The notes beneath the pieces are model-generated. The model did no database searches, was not told the origin of the DNA, and worked only from the letters and a program-made list of their open reading frames with translations. This document shows positions 16,276 through 24,829 of a stretch of 64,000 nt of DNA, piece after piece. The position numbers and the translations under genes were made by a program. The stretch is from NCBI GenBank assembly GCA_024235835.1, contig JACKLQ010000005.1, positions 1 through 64,000 of the forward strand. The letters are read 5' to 3'. This DNA comes from Thiobacillus sp. GTDB taxonomy: Bacteria; Pseudomonadota; Gammaproteobacteria; Burkholderiales; Thiobacillaceae. Position 1 is the stretch's first letter; each line of letters starts with the position of its first letter.

Positions 16276-18171
16276 ATGTTCGCCCTTAAACCCGTAGTCC
16301 TTGCTTCCCTGCTTGTCTTCGCCAATGCCGCCATGGCCTGCTCGGGCCCCGTGACCCTGGGCTCCGTGTCCAGCACTGTCGAAGACCGATCCGTGAACGG
16401 CGCCTGCATCAATGACCTGATCATCGACACCCCCAACGCCTGGGGCACCCATGGCGACTTCGTGAACCATGTATCCAAGGTCACCCTTAACCTGATGAAG
16501 TCCCGCCAGCTCAGCGCCATGGAGCGCAGCAGGATCATGAAGGCCGCCGCCCAGTCCGACGTGGGCAAGACCCTGATCGTGAAGATCATCGCGTTCAACG
16601 ATTTCCACGGCAACATCAAGGCCGGCGAGGGTTCCTCCAGCAACCCCGGCGTGGCCCGCTTTTCCACCCGCATCAAGGAACTGCGTGCCCAGAACCCCCT
16701 GAACGCCGTGGTGTCCGCCGGCGACATGATCGGCGCCAGCCCCCTGACTTCCGCCCTGTTCAAGGACGAGCCCACCATCGAGGCGATGAACCGCATCGAC
16801 ATCGACTTCAACGCCGTGGGGAACCACGAGTTCGACGAGGGCAAGGATGAACTGCTGCGCATGCAGAAGGGCGGCAACCATCCCTCCGACCCCTTCTCGG
16901 GCCTGGGTATGCACCAGGACCTGAAGGCGGGCGAGTTCGCCGGCGCCAGCTTCAACTTCCTGGCCGCCAACGTGGTGGACAGCGCCACCGGCAAGACCAT
17001 CCTCCCGGCCTTTGGCGTCAAGCACTTCAAGGGCAACCGGGTGGCCTTCATCGGCATGACCCTGGAAAACACCCCCACCATCGTCTCGCCCTCCGGCGTG
17101 GCCGGCCTGCAGTTCAAGGATGAGGCGGACACCGTCAACGCGCTGATTCCCAAGCTCCAGGCCAAGGGCATCAAGAGCATCGTGGTGCTGGTCCACGAGG
17201 GTGGCTTCGCCGCCGGCGGCATCAACGGCTGCACGGGCGTCTCCGGCCCCATCGTCGACATCGTCAACCGCCTGGATCCCGAGGTGGACCTGGTCATCTC
17301 CGGCCACACCCACCAGGCCTACAACTGCCTGATCAACAACAAGGCCGGCAAGCCCGTGCGCGTCACCTCCGGCGGCCAGTACGCCCGCAACCTGACCGAC
17401 ATCGACGTGACCATCGACACCCGGACCCGGAACGTGGTCAACGCGGTGGCCAACAACCTCACCACCGGCACCGGCGCCACCACCGCCGAGGATCCCGCCC
17501 TGACCGACCTGGTGGCCCACTACGACAGCCTGGCCGCCGTGCCCAAGTCCCGGGTGATTGGCACCATCACAGAGGCCATCAGCCGCAGCCAGAACGCCGC
17601 CGGCGAGTCCGCCCTGGGTGACGTCATCGCCGACGCCCAGCTGGACGCCACCGATGACGCCGGTTTCGGTGACGCGGTCATCTCCTTCATGAACCCGGGC
17701 GGCATCCGTGCCGACCTGCCTTACAACGCCCCCAGCGGCCAGGTCACCTACGGCGATGCCTTCACCGTGCAGCCCTTCGGCAATTCCCTGGTGACCATGA
17801 CGCTCACCGGCGCGCAGATCGACACCCTGCTGGAACAGCAGTTCACCGGCTGCACCAACGGCCAGACTTCCAACCGCATCCTCCAGGTGTCCAACGGCTT
17901 CAGCTACACCTGGGACGCCAACGGCGGCGCGTGCGCCAAGGTGGACCCGGACAGCATCAAGCTTGATGGCGTCACCATCGACCCCGTCGCCAGCTACCGG
18001 GTGACAGTGAACAGCTTCCTGGCCGACGGCGGCGACCTGTTCAAGGTGTTGATCGAGGGCACCAACCGCCTGGGTGGCGCCCAGGATCTGGACGCCTTGG
18101 AAGCCTACCTCCAGGCGAACCCCGCCGGCGTGGCCCCCGGTCCCAAGAATCGCATCAGCCGGATCAACTGA
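16276..18171 (+). CDS. Secreted 5'-nucleotidase / 2',3'-cyclic phosphodiesterase (631 aa)
   Basis: Cleaves phosphate from extracellular nucleotides, so it feeds both phosphate and nucleoside supply. Signal peptide about residues 1-21 (ending AMA). After an unrecognised N-terminal block (22-100) comes the metallophosphatase domain: IAFNDFHGNIK (about 105), SAGDMIGASPL (about 149), AVGNHEFDEGKDEL (about 179), LVHEGG and VISGHTHQAYN (about 340). The C-terminal substrate domain has FMNPGGIRADL (about 471) and QPFGNSLV. It ends in PKNRISRIN with no PEP-CTERM tag, the only untagged enzyme in this run, so it may be free in the periplasm or medium. It heads the unit driven by P5. Confidence 0.92.
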   Translation: MFALKPVVLASLLVFANAAMACSGPVTLGSVSSTVEDRSVNGACINDLIIDTPNAWGTHGDFVNHVSKVTLNLMKSRQLSAMERSRIMKAAAQSDVGKTLIVKIIAFNDFHGNIKAGEGSSSNPGVARFSTRIKELRAQNPLNAVVSAGDMIGASPLTSALFKDEPTIEAMNRIDIDFNAVGNHEFDEGKDELLRMQKGGNHPSDPFSGLGMHQDLKAGEFAGASFNFLAANVVDSATGKTILPAFGVKHFKGNRVAFIGMTLENTPTIVSPSGVAGLQFKDEADTVNALIPKLQAKGIKSIVVLVHEGGFAAGGINGCTGVSGPIVDIVNRLDPEVDLVISGHTHQAYNCLINNKAGKPVRVTSGGQYARNLTDIDVTIDTRTRNVVNAVANNLTTGTGATTAEDPALTDLVAHYDSLAAVPKSRVIGTITEAISRSQNAAGESALGDVIADAQLDATDDAGFGDAVISFMNPGGIRADLPYNAPSGQVTYGDAFTVQPFGNSLVTMTLTGAQIDTLLEQQFTGCTNGQTSNRILQVSNGFSYTWDANGGACAKVDPDSIKLDGVTIDPVASYRVTVNSFLADGGDLFKVLIEGTNRLGGAQDLDALEAYLQANPAGVAPGPKNRISRIN

Positions 18172-18200
18172 ACCCATTTTAGAGATTTGGAGCAGTCATC

Positions 18201-19091
18201 ATGAAACGCACCCTACTCATCCTCGCCCTGACCGGCCTGGCCGGTTCCGCCCATGCCGCCACCTGGACCCTGGGCGACACCACCGTGGCCGGCCTGCGCA
18301 CGGGTGTGGTGGCCCTCACCGACGGCGTCGGCGCCATGGGCACCGCCGGTGACGCGTTGTTCGGTTCCGTCACCAACGACCTCAACGAGATCGACACGGA
18401 TGCCGTGGCCGTGGGCAGCTGGGACTTCACCAGCGCCGTCCTGGGCGGCAACGCCATCGACCTGGGCCTGAGCCACGAGATCTATGCCGGCAACGCCTAC
18501 TTGGGCGATACCAGCACTGCCTTCGCCAACCTGCTGACCAGCGCCAGCGTGGATAACGCCTCCCTCGCCGACGCCGGCCTGGATCTGGAGTTTTCCGGCT
18601 TCGCCCCCGCCCGCCTGAACCAGCGCTTCGTCATCACCCCGGAACTGGGGGAGCAAGCGGGGGATCTGGTGATGGTGAACGTGAATGCCTGGGCCACCCA
18701 CGCCCTGGATGGCAATCTGAACGGCAACGGCATCAGCCTGGATCAGGATTTCCTGTCCAGCTACAGCCTGGCCTTGAACGGCACAGTGCTGGATGCCGAC
18801 AGCTACACGGATCTTGGCAACGCTGGAAAGAGCTGGAGCTTCCAGGCCCACGTGGGCGATGAGCTGAGCCTGCAACTGCGCACCCAGAGCCAGGTCGGGG
18901 GGACTGTCCTGGCCATGGCTGCTGGCGCCACGCCCGAAGTGATGGCCAGCAGCGAGGCCTTCCTGAGCATGAGCGTCACGGCCGTCCCGGAACCCGAAGC
19001 CTACGCCCTGTTGCTGGCCGGCCTGGGCCTGGTGGGCCTGGTGGCCCGCCGGCGTGGCGCCGAGCGTCAGCGCCTGTCTCTGCATAGCTGA
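18201..19091 (+). CDS. PEP-CTERM protein of unknown function (296 aa)
   Basis: Signal peptide residues 1-19 (MKRTLLILALTGLAGSAHA), then an all-beta body without a motif I recognise, rich in Asn, Asp and Gly. The tag is VPEPEAYALLLAGLGLVG and RRRGAERQRLSLHS, with Leu for the usual Met and an unusually long tail after the arginines. RBS TTTGGAG lies before 18201. Only 29 bases separate it from the nucleotidase, so both should be one transcript. Confidence 0.75.
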   Translation: MKRTLLILALTGLAGSAHAATWTLGDTTVAGLRTGVVALTDGVGAMGTAGDALFGSVTNDLNEIDTDAVAVGSWDFTSAVLGGNAIDLGLSHEIYAGNAYLGDTSTAFANLLTSASVDNASLADAGLDLEFSGFAPARLNQRFVITPELGEQAGDLVMVNVNAWATHALDGNLNGNGISLDQDFLSSYSLALNGTVLDADSYTDLGNAGKSWSFQAHVGDELSLQLRTQSQVGGTVLAMAAGATPEVMASSEAFLSMSVTAVPEPEAYALLLAGLGLVGLVARRRGAERQRLSLHS

Positions 19092-19105
19092 TCGGGCTGA
19101 TGACC

Positions 19106-19135
19106 CATCCCGGCGGCATTGGCGCCGCCGGGATG
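19106..19135 (+). other. Strong 12-bp hairpin after the nucleotidase unit
   Basis: CATCCCGGCGGC/GCCGCCGGGATG with a six-base loop and no T-run. It could stabilise the mRNA end or terminate weakly. Confidence 0.55.
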
Positions 19136-19213
19136 CGCGGGGATGAACCATGGGGTTGCATCCCGGTATCGATCGCCTGTCCTGTTTTTCCACCCGTATT
19201 TCTGGAGATGAGC

Positions 19214-20656
19214 ATGTCCAAAGGAATTGCCCGGGTCCTGGGCCTCTCGCCCCTCATCCTGGGCTGCTCGGTCATGGCCGATACCGCCCTGGCGGCCGAT
19301 ACCGTCCGTTTCGCCACCTTCAACGCGTCCCTGAACCGGGACGCCAGCGGCCAGCTGCTCTCCGACCTGGGCAATCCCCTGGCCAGCGGCGTCACCACCA
19401 CCGTGGCCAGGCGCATCCAGCAGGCCCACAACGTGGCCGAGATCATCCAGCGCGTGAATCCGGACATCCTGCTGGTGAATGAATTCGACTTCGACCAGAA
19501 CGGCGTGCCCGGCTCTTCCTCCATCCCCAGCGCCCTGGGTTATTCCAGCCAGGCCGCCCAGCTGTTCCAGGACAACTTCCTCTCCGCCGCCCACGGCAAC
19601 GCGGTGCGTGGCACCACCCAGGGCGTTGTCTTTCCTTACCGCTATACCCCCGTCACCAACACCGGTCTGGCCAGCGGACTGGACCTGGACAACAGCGGCG
19701 GTGTCGGCGGCGGCAACGATGCCTTCGGGTTCGGAAATTTCGCAGGCCAATACGGTTTCACCGTCTACTCCAGGTACGAAATCGTGGGCGTGCGCACCTT
19801 CCAGAATTTCCTGTGGAAGGACATGCCGGGCAACCTGCTCACCAACGACAACACCGGCAACAAGCTGTGGGCGGCCGACGGCAGCGGCTACTACAACGAT
19901 GCCGAGAAGAATGCCCTGCGGCTGTCCTCGAAGAACCACGTGGACGTGACCCTGCGCATCAACGGCCAGGACGTGCACTTCCTCACCGCCCATCCCACAC
20001 CCCCCACCTTCGACGGCGCCGAGGACAAGAACGGCAAGCGCAACCACGACGAGATCCGCTTCTGGGCGGACTATGTCGATGGCGCGGACTATATCTACGA
20101 CGATCAGGGGGCGATGGGGGGCCTGGCCGACGGCGCCAGCTTCGTCATCGCCGGGGATTACAACGCCGACCCCTTCGATGGCGATTCCTATGCCAACGCC
20201 ATCAACCAGCTGCTGAACCACCCCCGGGTGAATGCGGCCGTCACACCGGAAAGCGCGGGGGGCACGGCGGCGGCCACCTATCCGAGCAACAACGGCGCGG
20301 CCAACCAGAGCCACGACGGCGATCCCAGGTTCGACACCGCCGACTTCAGCGACAGCGCGCCCGGCAACCTGCGGGTGGACTACGTGCTGCCCTCCGCCAA
20401 CCTGGACATCCAGGATGCCGGCATATTCTGGCCCGTGGACAGCAACACCGGCGTGGCCAACACCACCGGCGAGCTGTTCGACCTGGTGGGCACCTACAAC
20501 AACCCGGGCCTCTACGCCGGCCTGCCTTCCTCCGACCACAAGGCCGTCTGGGTGGACGTGCAGGTGGCCGCCGTGCCGGAGCCTGAAACCTATGCCCTGA
20601 TGCTGGCCGGCCTGGGCCTGGTGGGCCTTGTGTCCCGCCGCCGCAGGATTTTCTGA
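19214..20656 (+). CDS. PEP-CTERM endonuclease/exonuclease/phosphatase family protein (480 aa)
   Basis: A secreted member of the EEP fold, which holds DNases, sphingomyelinases and phosphatases. A role in degrading extracellular DNA for phosphate is plausible. Signal peptide about residues 1-31 (ending TALA). Motifs in order: DTVRFATFNASL (about 33), ILLVNEFDFD with the metal Glu (about 86), FLTAHPTPPTFDG (about 257), FVIAGDYNADPFDGD (about 310) and SSDHKAVWVD with the catalytic His (about 439). The tag is VPEPETYALMLAGLGLVG and RRRRIF. Start 19214 is preferred over 19208 because CTGGAG would touch 19208. No composite promoter was found before it; it may be read from P5. Confidence 0.87.
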   Translation: MSKGIARVLGLSPLILGCSVMADTALAADTVRFATFNASLNRDASGQLLSDLGNPLASGVTTTVARRIQQAHNVAEIIQRVNPDILLVNEFDFDQNGVPGSSSIPSALGYSSQAAQLFQDNFLSAAHGNAVRGTTQGVVFPYRYTPVTNTGLASGLDLDNSGGVGGGNDAFGFGNFAGQYGFTVYSRYEIVGVRTFQNFLWKDMPGNLLTNDNTGNKLWAADGSGYYNDAEKNALRLSSKNHVDVTLRINGQDVHFLTAHPTPPTFDGAEDKNGKRNHDEIRFWADYVDGADYIYDDQGAMGGLADGASFVIAGDYNADPFDGDSYANAINQLLNHPRVNAAVTPESAGGTAAATYPSNNGAANQSHDGDPRFDTADFSDSAPGNLRVDYVLPSANLDIQDAGIFWPVDSNTGVANTTGELFDLVGTYNNPGLYAGLPSSDHKAVWVDVQVAAVPEPETYALMLAGLGLVGLVSRRRRIF

Positions 20657-20691
20657 ACCCCACAGTGACCAAACCAAAAAGGAAACCTCCC

Positions 20692-21357
20692 ATGAATGCC
20701 CGACTCCTCAGCAAGCTCCTCTCCACCGCGATCCTGTCCGCCGGCCTGATACACGGCGCCCAGGCCGACGTCGTCATCACCGAGTGGATGTACAGCGGCA
20801 ACGGCGGGGAATTCATCGAGTTCACCAACCTGGGCAACAGCGCCGTCGACTTCACCGGCTGGAGCTATGACGACAACAGCGCCATCCCCGGTGTGTTCGA
20901 CCTGTCCGGCTTCGGCCTGGTGGCCGCCGGCGAATCCGTGGTCATCACCGAAGACCCGGCCGCGACCTTCCGCGCGGACTGGAACCTGGGCGCCGGCGTC
21001 AAGGTGCTGGGCGACTACACCAACAACATCGGTCGTGGGGACCAGATCAACCTGTATGACGGCGTGACGTTGATCGACCGCCTCACCTATGACGACGAAA
21101 CAATTGGAGGCCCTCGCACCAAGGATGCCAGCGGCGTGGCCAAGAACGCCGCCGCCCTGGGCGCCGATGACGCGACCCAGTGGCAACTGGCCGCCTTGGG
21201 CGACTTCGAGAACTCCTATCTCTCCGCCAAGGGCGATATCGGCAGCCCCGGTTTCACCAGCTACGCCGCCCCCGTCCCCGAGGCCGACACCTATGCCCTG
21301 ATGCTGGCCGGCCTTGGCCTGGTGGGCTTCATGGCCCGCCGTCGCGGCAGCCGGTAA
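20692..21357 (+). CDS. PEP-CTERM lamin-tail-domain protein with a variant tag (221 aa)
   Basis: Signal peptide about residues 1-23, then a lamin-tail (LTD) immunoglobulin-like domain: VVITEWMYSGNGGEFIEFTN, FTGWSYDD and AAGESVVITED. LTD domains are common beside secreted nucleases of the EEP family, which fits the gene just upstream (35 bases). The tag reads VPEADTYALMLAGLG, so the second proline of the PEP motif is replaced by alanine, followed by RRRGSR. Whether the exosortase still accepts it is open. RBS AAGGAAA before 20692. Confidence 0.85.
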   Translation: MNARLLSKLLSTAILSAGLIHGAQADVVITEWMYSGNGGEFIEFTNLGNSAVDFTGWSYDDNSAIPGVFDLSGFGLVAAGESVVITEDPAATFRADWNLGAGVKVLGDYTNNIGRGDQINLYDGVTLIDRLTYDDETIGGPRTKDASGVAKNAAALGADDATQWQLAALGDFENSYLSAKGDIGSPGFTSYAAPVPEADTYALMLAGLGLVGFMARRRGSR

Positions 21358-21419
21358 CCAGGAATCGAGAAAAGCGCCTCCCTCGAATCCGCCGTCCATC
21401 CGCCAAGCGAGAACAAACA

Positions 21420-22394
21420 ATGCTGAAAAAATCCATCCCCGGCCACGCCCTGCTGGCCACTTTCTTCGCCCTGGGCGCCGCCAGCACCCAAGCCGTCGCC
21501 GGCATCAACCTGGCCAACTACCAGCTGAGCGGCACCTACGCCATCGATGCGGCCAAAACCCTGGGCGAGCTGAGCCTGGAATCCTCCGCCGTCGCCTATG
21601 CCCGGGACCGCAACTCCCTGTTCGTGGTCGGGGACGAGGGCGCGGGCGTGATCGAGCTCTCCCTGGACGGCGGTGTACTGGGCAGCATGTCGTTCAGTGC
21701 CTGGCCCGCCCGTACCACCCACAACGATGCGGAAGGCCTGGCCTATCTGGGCAATGGCGTTCTGGTGGTGGGGGAGGAGCGCATCCAGGATGCGTTCCGG
21801 TTCAACTTCGTCAACGGCGGCAGCGTGGACCTGTCCGCCGCCCCCTGGGCGTCGGTGGCCAACGAGGCCTATGCCAACACCGGTATGGAAGGCATCAGCT
21901 TCGACCCCCGCAATGGGAGCTTCGTGGCCGTCAAGCAGGACAGCCTGCAGAAGCTCTGGACCGGCACGCTCTCTTTCGAGGCGGACGCGGACGGCGGCGC
22001 CTCCGGCATGACCGAAGCCCTCAGCGGCGCCTCCCTGTTCGGCGGCCTGGCCAGCCTCTCGGACGTGCAGACCCTGTCCCCGGTGGACGCCCTGGCCGGC
22101 ACGGATGACGCGGACAATCTCCTGGTGCTGAGCCTGGACTCGCGCAGGCTGGTTGAAGCCAGGCGCGATGGCACGGTGCTGAGCAGCTTCGACCTGGCCC
22201 CGCTGACCACCCAGGGCATCGAGGGGGTCACCGTGGACGAGCTGGGCCGCATCTACCTGGTGGCCGAGAGCAACAACACCAATCCCTCGCGTCTTTTCGT
22301 GCTCACCCCCGTGCCCGAACCCGAGACCTACGCCCTGATGCTGGCCGGCCTGGGCCTGGTGGGCGCGCTGGCCCGTCGGCGGACACGCGCCTGA
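21420..22394 (+). CDS. PEP-CTERM SdiA-regulated / phytase-like propeller protein (324 aa)
   Basis: Signal peptide about residues 1-27, then a propeller of the SdiA-regulated (YjiK) / esterase-like-activity-of-phytase group: LESSAVAYARDRNSLFVVGD, HNDAEGLAYLGNGVLVVGEE, GMEGISFDPRNG, and TTQGIEGVTVDELGRIYLV. Families with this fold include phytase-like enzymes; the exact activity here is inferred from fold and company. The tag is VPEPETYALMLAGLGLVG and RRRTRA. It lies 62 bases after the LTD gene and 39 before the next gene, so an operon is likely. Confidence 0.8.
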   Translation: MLKKSIPGHALLATFFALGAASTQAVAGINLANYQLSGTYAIDAAKTLGELSLESSAVAYARDRNSLFVVGDEGAGVIELSLDGGVLGSMSFSAWPARTTHNDAEGLAYLGNGVLVVGEERIQDAFRFNFVNGGSVDLSAAPWASVANEAYANTGMEGISFDPRNGSFVAVKQDSLQKLWTGTLSFEADADGGASGMTEALSGASLFGGLASLSDVQTLSPVDALAGTDDADNLLVLSLDSRRLVEARRDGTVLSSFDLAPLTTQGIEGVTVDELGRIYLVAESNNTNPSRLFVLTPVPEPETYALMLAGLGLVGALARRRTRA

Positions 22395-22433
22395 ACCGTA
22401 TTCGATCCGAAGCATTTGTTTGAAGGAACAACC

Positions 22434-23159
22434 ATGAACAAGCTCGTACTGATTTCAGCCCTGCTGGCATCCGTCGGCGTTCAAGCCGCCCAGGCCGCCA
22501 GCGTCGAAGCGTTTGCCAATGCCACCGTCCAGCCTGCGGGCCCCCGAACCGGCTCCAGCGGCACCAATTACTTCAACATCGAAGGCAGCGACAACGGCGG
22601 CTTTGCCTCCTACGGTGTCGCCCGTTTCGACCTGGCCGCCATGAAGGCCGACTTCGACGCCCTCTATGGCGCCGGAGGCTGGAGGGTGGACAACGTGGTC
22701 CTGGAACTGACCCAGTCCAATGCCGGCTTCACCACCGACGGCGGCGTCCAGATCTACTTTACCGGCGACGACGCCGTATCCATCGCCAACGATGGCACCA
22801 GCCCTCTGAGCCATCCTTTCGCTGGCGATTTCGCCGATGCGCTCCTGGTCAAGAGCTATGCCTTCACTGAAATTGGCAGCGGCACCGTGGAGAACCACAC
22901 TCTCTACCTGGCCGGTGGCGCCAATGGCGCCGGTGGGCTAAGCCTCGCTGCCAATATCCTGGCTGATAACCTGGTTACCCTGGCCCTGGTGGACGCAGAT
23001 GCCGCCGTCGCCGCCACCTATGCCGGCCATACCAACTCCTCCTACGCCGGTCCCACGTTGAGCGTCAGCGTGGCCGCGGTGCCCGAACCCGAGACCTACG
23101 CCCTGATGCTGGCCGGCCTGGGTCTGGTGGGCGCGCTGGCCCGCCGTCGCATGGCCTGA
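22434..23159 (+). CDS. PEP-CTERM protein, DNRLRE-like beta-sandwich (241 aa)
   Basis: Signal peptide about residues 1-22 (ending QAAQA). The body resembles the DNRLRE sandwich in layout: YGVARFDLAAMK, VDNVVLELTQSNA and a late APTLSV-like strand (GPTLSVSVAAVPEP). No catalytic motif is seen. The tag is VPEPETYALMLAGLGLVG and RRRMA. RBS GAAGGAAC before 22434. It is the third protein of this kind in the cluster, again next to putative phosphate enzymes. Confidence 0.72.
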   Translation: MNKLVLISALLASVGVQAAQAASVEAFANATVQPAGPRTGSSGTNYFNIEGSDNGGFASYGVARFDLAAMKADFDALYGAGGWRVDNVVLELTQSNAGFTTDGGVQIYFTGDDAVSIANDGTSPLSHPFAGDFADALLVKSYAFTEIGSGTVENHTLYLAGGANGAGGLSLAANILADNLVTLALVDADAAVAATYAGHTNSSYAGPTLSVSVAAVPEPETYALMLAGLGLVGALARRRMA

Positions 23160-23224
23160 CCGGATGGTTTCGGGTACGCCCGAGTCTTCTGACTGATCAA
23201 GACCCTTTGCCGGAGATCAATCGC

Positions 23225-23911
23225 ATGAACAAGCAACTGAACATCCTTTGTGCAGCCCTGGTGGCCGGGTTCCTTTCCGCCGGCGCCAACGCCGACATGC
23301 TGGTGGACTGGGACCTTTCCGGCATGACGGGCACCGAGGCCAGCCGCGCCTCCTTCAGCGCCGCAGCCGGCATCACCGGGCTGGATCTCGCCCGGGGCGC
23401 CGGCCTGGCCGGCAACACGGGGGCCAACTCCTTGAACACAAAGGGGTGGGACGGGGCCAACGGCGATGACTACATCAGCTTCGGCTTTTCCGTGGCCCAA
23501 GGCCTGGAAGTCGATCTCGACTCCCTGGTGATCGGCTCCAAGTCTTCGTCCACCGGCCCCGGCACCATCGGCCTGTTCCACAACGGCGACAATTTCACCA
23601 CCGCCCTGACCACCTTCGTCCAGGACGGTGCCAACTACGTGAATGCCATCGTGGACCTGAGCAACCTGGCCAGCCTGACGGGCACGGTGGAGTTCCGCCT
23701 CTACGAGGTGGGGGACACCCAGGCCGACGGTGTTGGCGCCACCTCCAGCGCCGGTACCTTCCGTGTCGCCGAGTACACCGATGGCGCGAACTTCACCAAC
23801 CTGCAGATCAACGGCGCCGTGGCCGCCCCCGTGCCCGAGCCCGAGACCTATGCCCTGATGCTGGCCGGCCTGGGTCTGGTGGGCGCGCTGGCCCGCCGTC
23901 GCAAGGGCTGA
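23225..23911 (+). CDS. PEP-CTERM protein of unknown function (228 aa)
   Basis: Signal peptide about residues 1-23 (ending AGANA), then a compact all-beta domain: MLVDWDLSG, GDDYISFGFSVAQGLEVDLDSLVIGS and VEFRLYEVGD. It looks like the jelly-roll seen in many choice-of-anchor PEP-CTERM proteins. The tag is VPEPETYALMLAGLGLVG and RRRKG. The ATG at 23225 has CCGGAG upstream. It is the last of the fourteen tagged genes of the plus-strand run. Confidence 0.75.
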   Translation: MNKQLNILCAALVAGFLSAGANADMLVDWDLSGMTGTEASRASFSAAAGITGLDLARGAGLAGNTGANSLNTKGWDGANGDDYISFGFSVAQGLEVDLDSLVIGSKSSSTGPGTIGLFHNGDNFTTALTTFVQDGANYVNAIVDLSNLASLTGTVEFRLYEVGDTQADGVGATSSAGTFRVAEYTDGANFTNLQINGAVAAPVPEPETYALMLAGLGLVGALARRRKG

Positions 23912-23926
23912 CCCGGACTGACCATG

Positions 23927-23952
23927 TCTCCCGCGCCAGGAGGCGCGGGAGA
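23927..23952 (+). terminator. 11-bp GC hairpin closing the PEP-CTERM run
   Basis: TCTCCCGCGCC/GGCGCGGGAGA with loop AGGA and no clear T-run. Its place at the end of the long run suggests a terminator. Confidence 0.55.
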
Positions 23953-24017
23953 TTCCGGCTGATCGAACCCATACTGGATGGGTTTTCCGGGCAACCAGAC
24001 CCTTTCAGCCCGCCTGG

Positions 24018-24051
24018 ATTTCATGAAATTGTCATCCGCGGCACGGACCAT
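24018..24051 (+). promoter_or_regulatory. Candidate Pho box and -10 before lapG-lapD
   Basis: ATTTCAT-GAAA-TTGTCAT (24018-24035) is a good 7-4-7 direct repeat of the PhoB type. Ten bases later comes GACCAT (24046-24051) as a weak -10. The upstream palindrome found at the other promoters is absent here. The leader to the start codon is about 100 bases. Confidence 0.55.
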
Positions 24052-24160
24052 TGCGCCACGTTCGGAGTCGCCCATTCAGTGAGCGGGCCCGAAACGATGC
24101 ATCCCCGGGCCGTGTCGGCTCGACCTCTCCAACCCTTTCGCCAACCAGTCCGTTACCCCG

Positions 24161-24829
24161 TTGAAATTGCTCATCGCCCTGACAGCCGGTTTGGGCCTGC
24201 TGGCCATGGCCGCCACGGATAAGGCCCTGCTGCCCGACGGAAGAACGCTGGAACTGGCCCGTGGCCGTTTCGGGCCCCAGGCGGCGGCTCGCCTGGAGGA
24301 ATGGCGTGACCTGGTCAAGAGCCTGGCGGGGGCGACGGAGGGCGAAAGATTGTCGCGCGTCAACCGCTTCTTCAATGCCTTGCCCAACGTGGACGACCAG
24401 GCACTTTGGGGCCGGCGGGACTACTGGGCCACGCCGGTGGAACTGCTGGTACGCAACGGCGGGGATTGCGAGGATTTCGCCCTGGCCAAGTACTTCAGCC
24501 TGAAGGCGGCGGGGGTGTCCACGGCCAAATTGCGTGTCACCTATGCACGGGCCTGGCTGGCGCGCCAGGGGCGCATGGAATCCCACATGGTGCTGGCCTA
24601 CTATCCCGCACCTGACGCCGATCCGCTGATCCTGGACAACCTGGTGGCCGCGATCGTGCCTGCCGCCCAGCGCACAGATCTGTCCCCAACCATGAGTTTC
24701 AACGCGGAAGGCCTCTGGTCCGCTCGGCAACGGGGTCAAAGCGGCCGCATCGGAGAGACCGCCAGCATCCGCCACTGGAACGACCTGCTCGAGCGCATGC
24801 GCGAGGAACACAACGGAGGCCCGCGATGA
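24161..24829 (+). CDS. lapG: LapG-like periplasmic cysteine protease, transglutaminase-like fold (222 aa)
   Basis: A bacterial transglutaminase-like cysteine protease (BTLCP/DUF920). In Pseudomonas fluorescens LapG cuts the giant adhesin LapA near its N-terminus and frees it from the surface. The triad is visible: Cys in NGGDCEDFALAKY (about 99-111), His in SHMVLAYY (about 142) and Asp in PLILDNLV (about 157). Start is a TTG at 24161, which gives a signal-like N-terminus (MKLLIALTAGLGLLAMA); an inner ATG at 24206 would remove it. Stop overlaps the lapD start (ATGA), so both are one unit. No RTX/LapA-type adhesin is in the window; the substrate is unknown. Confidence 0.87.
   Translation: MKLLIALTAGLGLLAMAATDKALLPDGRTLELARGRFGPQAAARLEEWRDLVKSLAGATEGERLSRVNRFFNALPNVDDQALWGRRDYWATPVELLVRNGGDCEDFALAKYFSLKAAGVSTAKLRVTYARAWLARQGRMESHMVLAYYPAPDADPLILDNLVAAIVPAAQRTDLSPTMSFNAEGLWSARQRGQSGRIGETASIRHWNDLLERMREEHNGGPR

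Noticed and set aside
24060..24110. AGTGAGCGGGCCCGAAACG before lapG as another palindrome site
   Set aside because: Only one half-site matches, and spacing to the Pho-like box is wrong.
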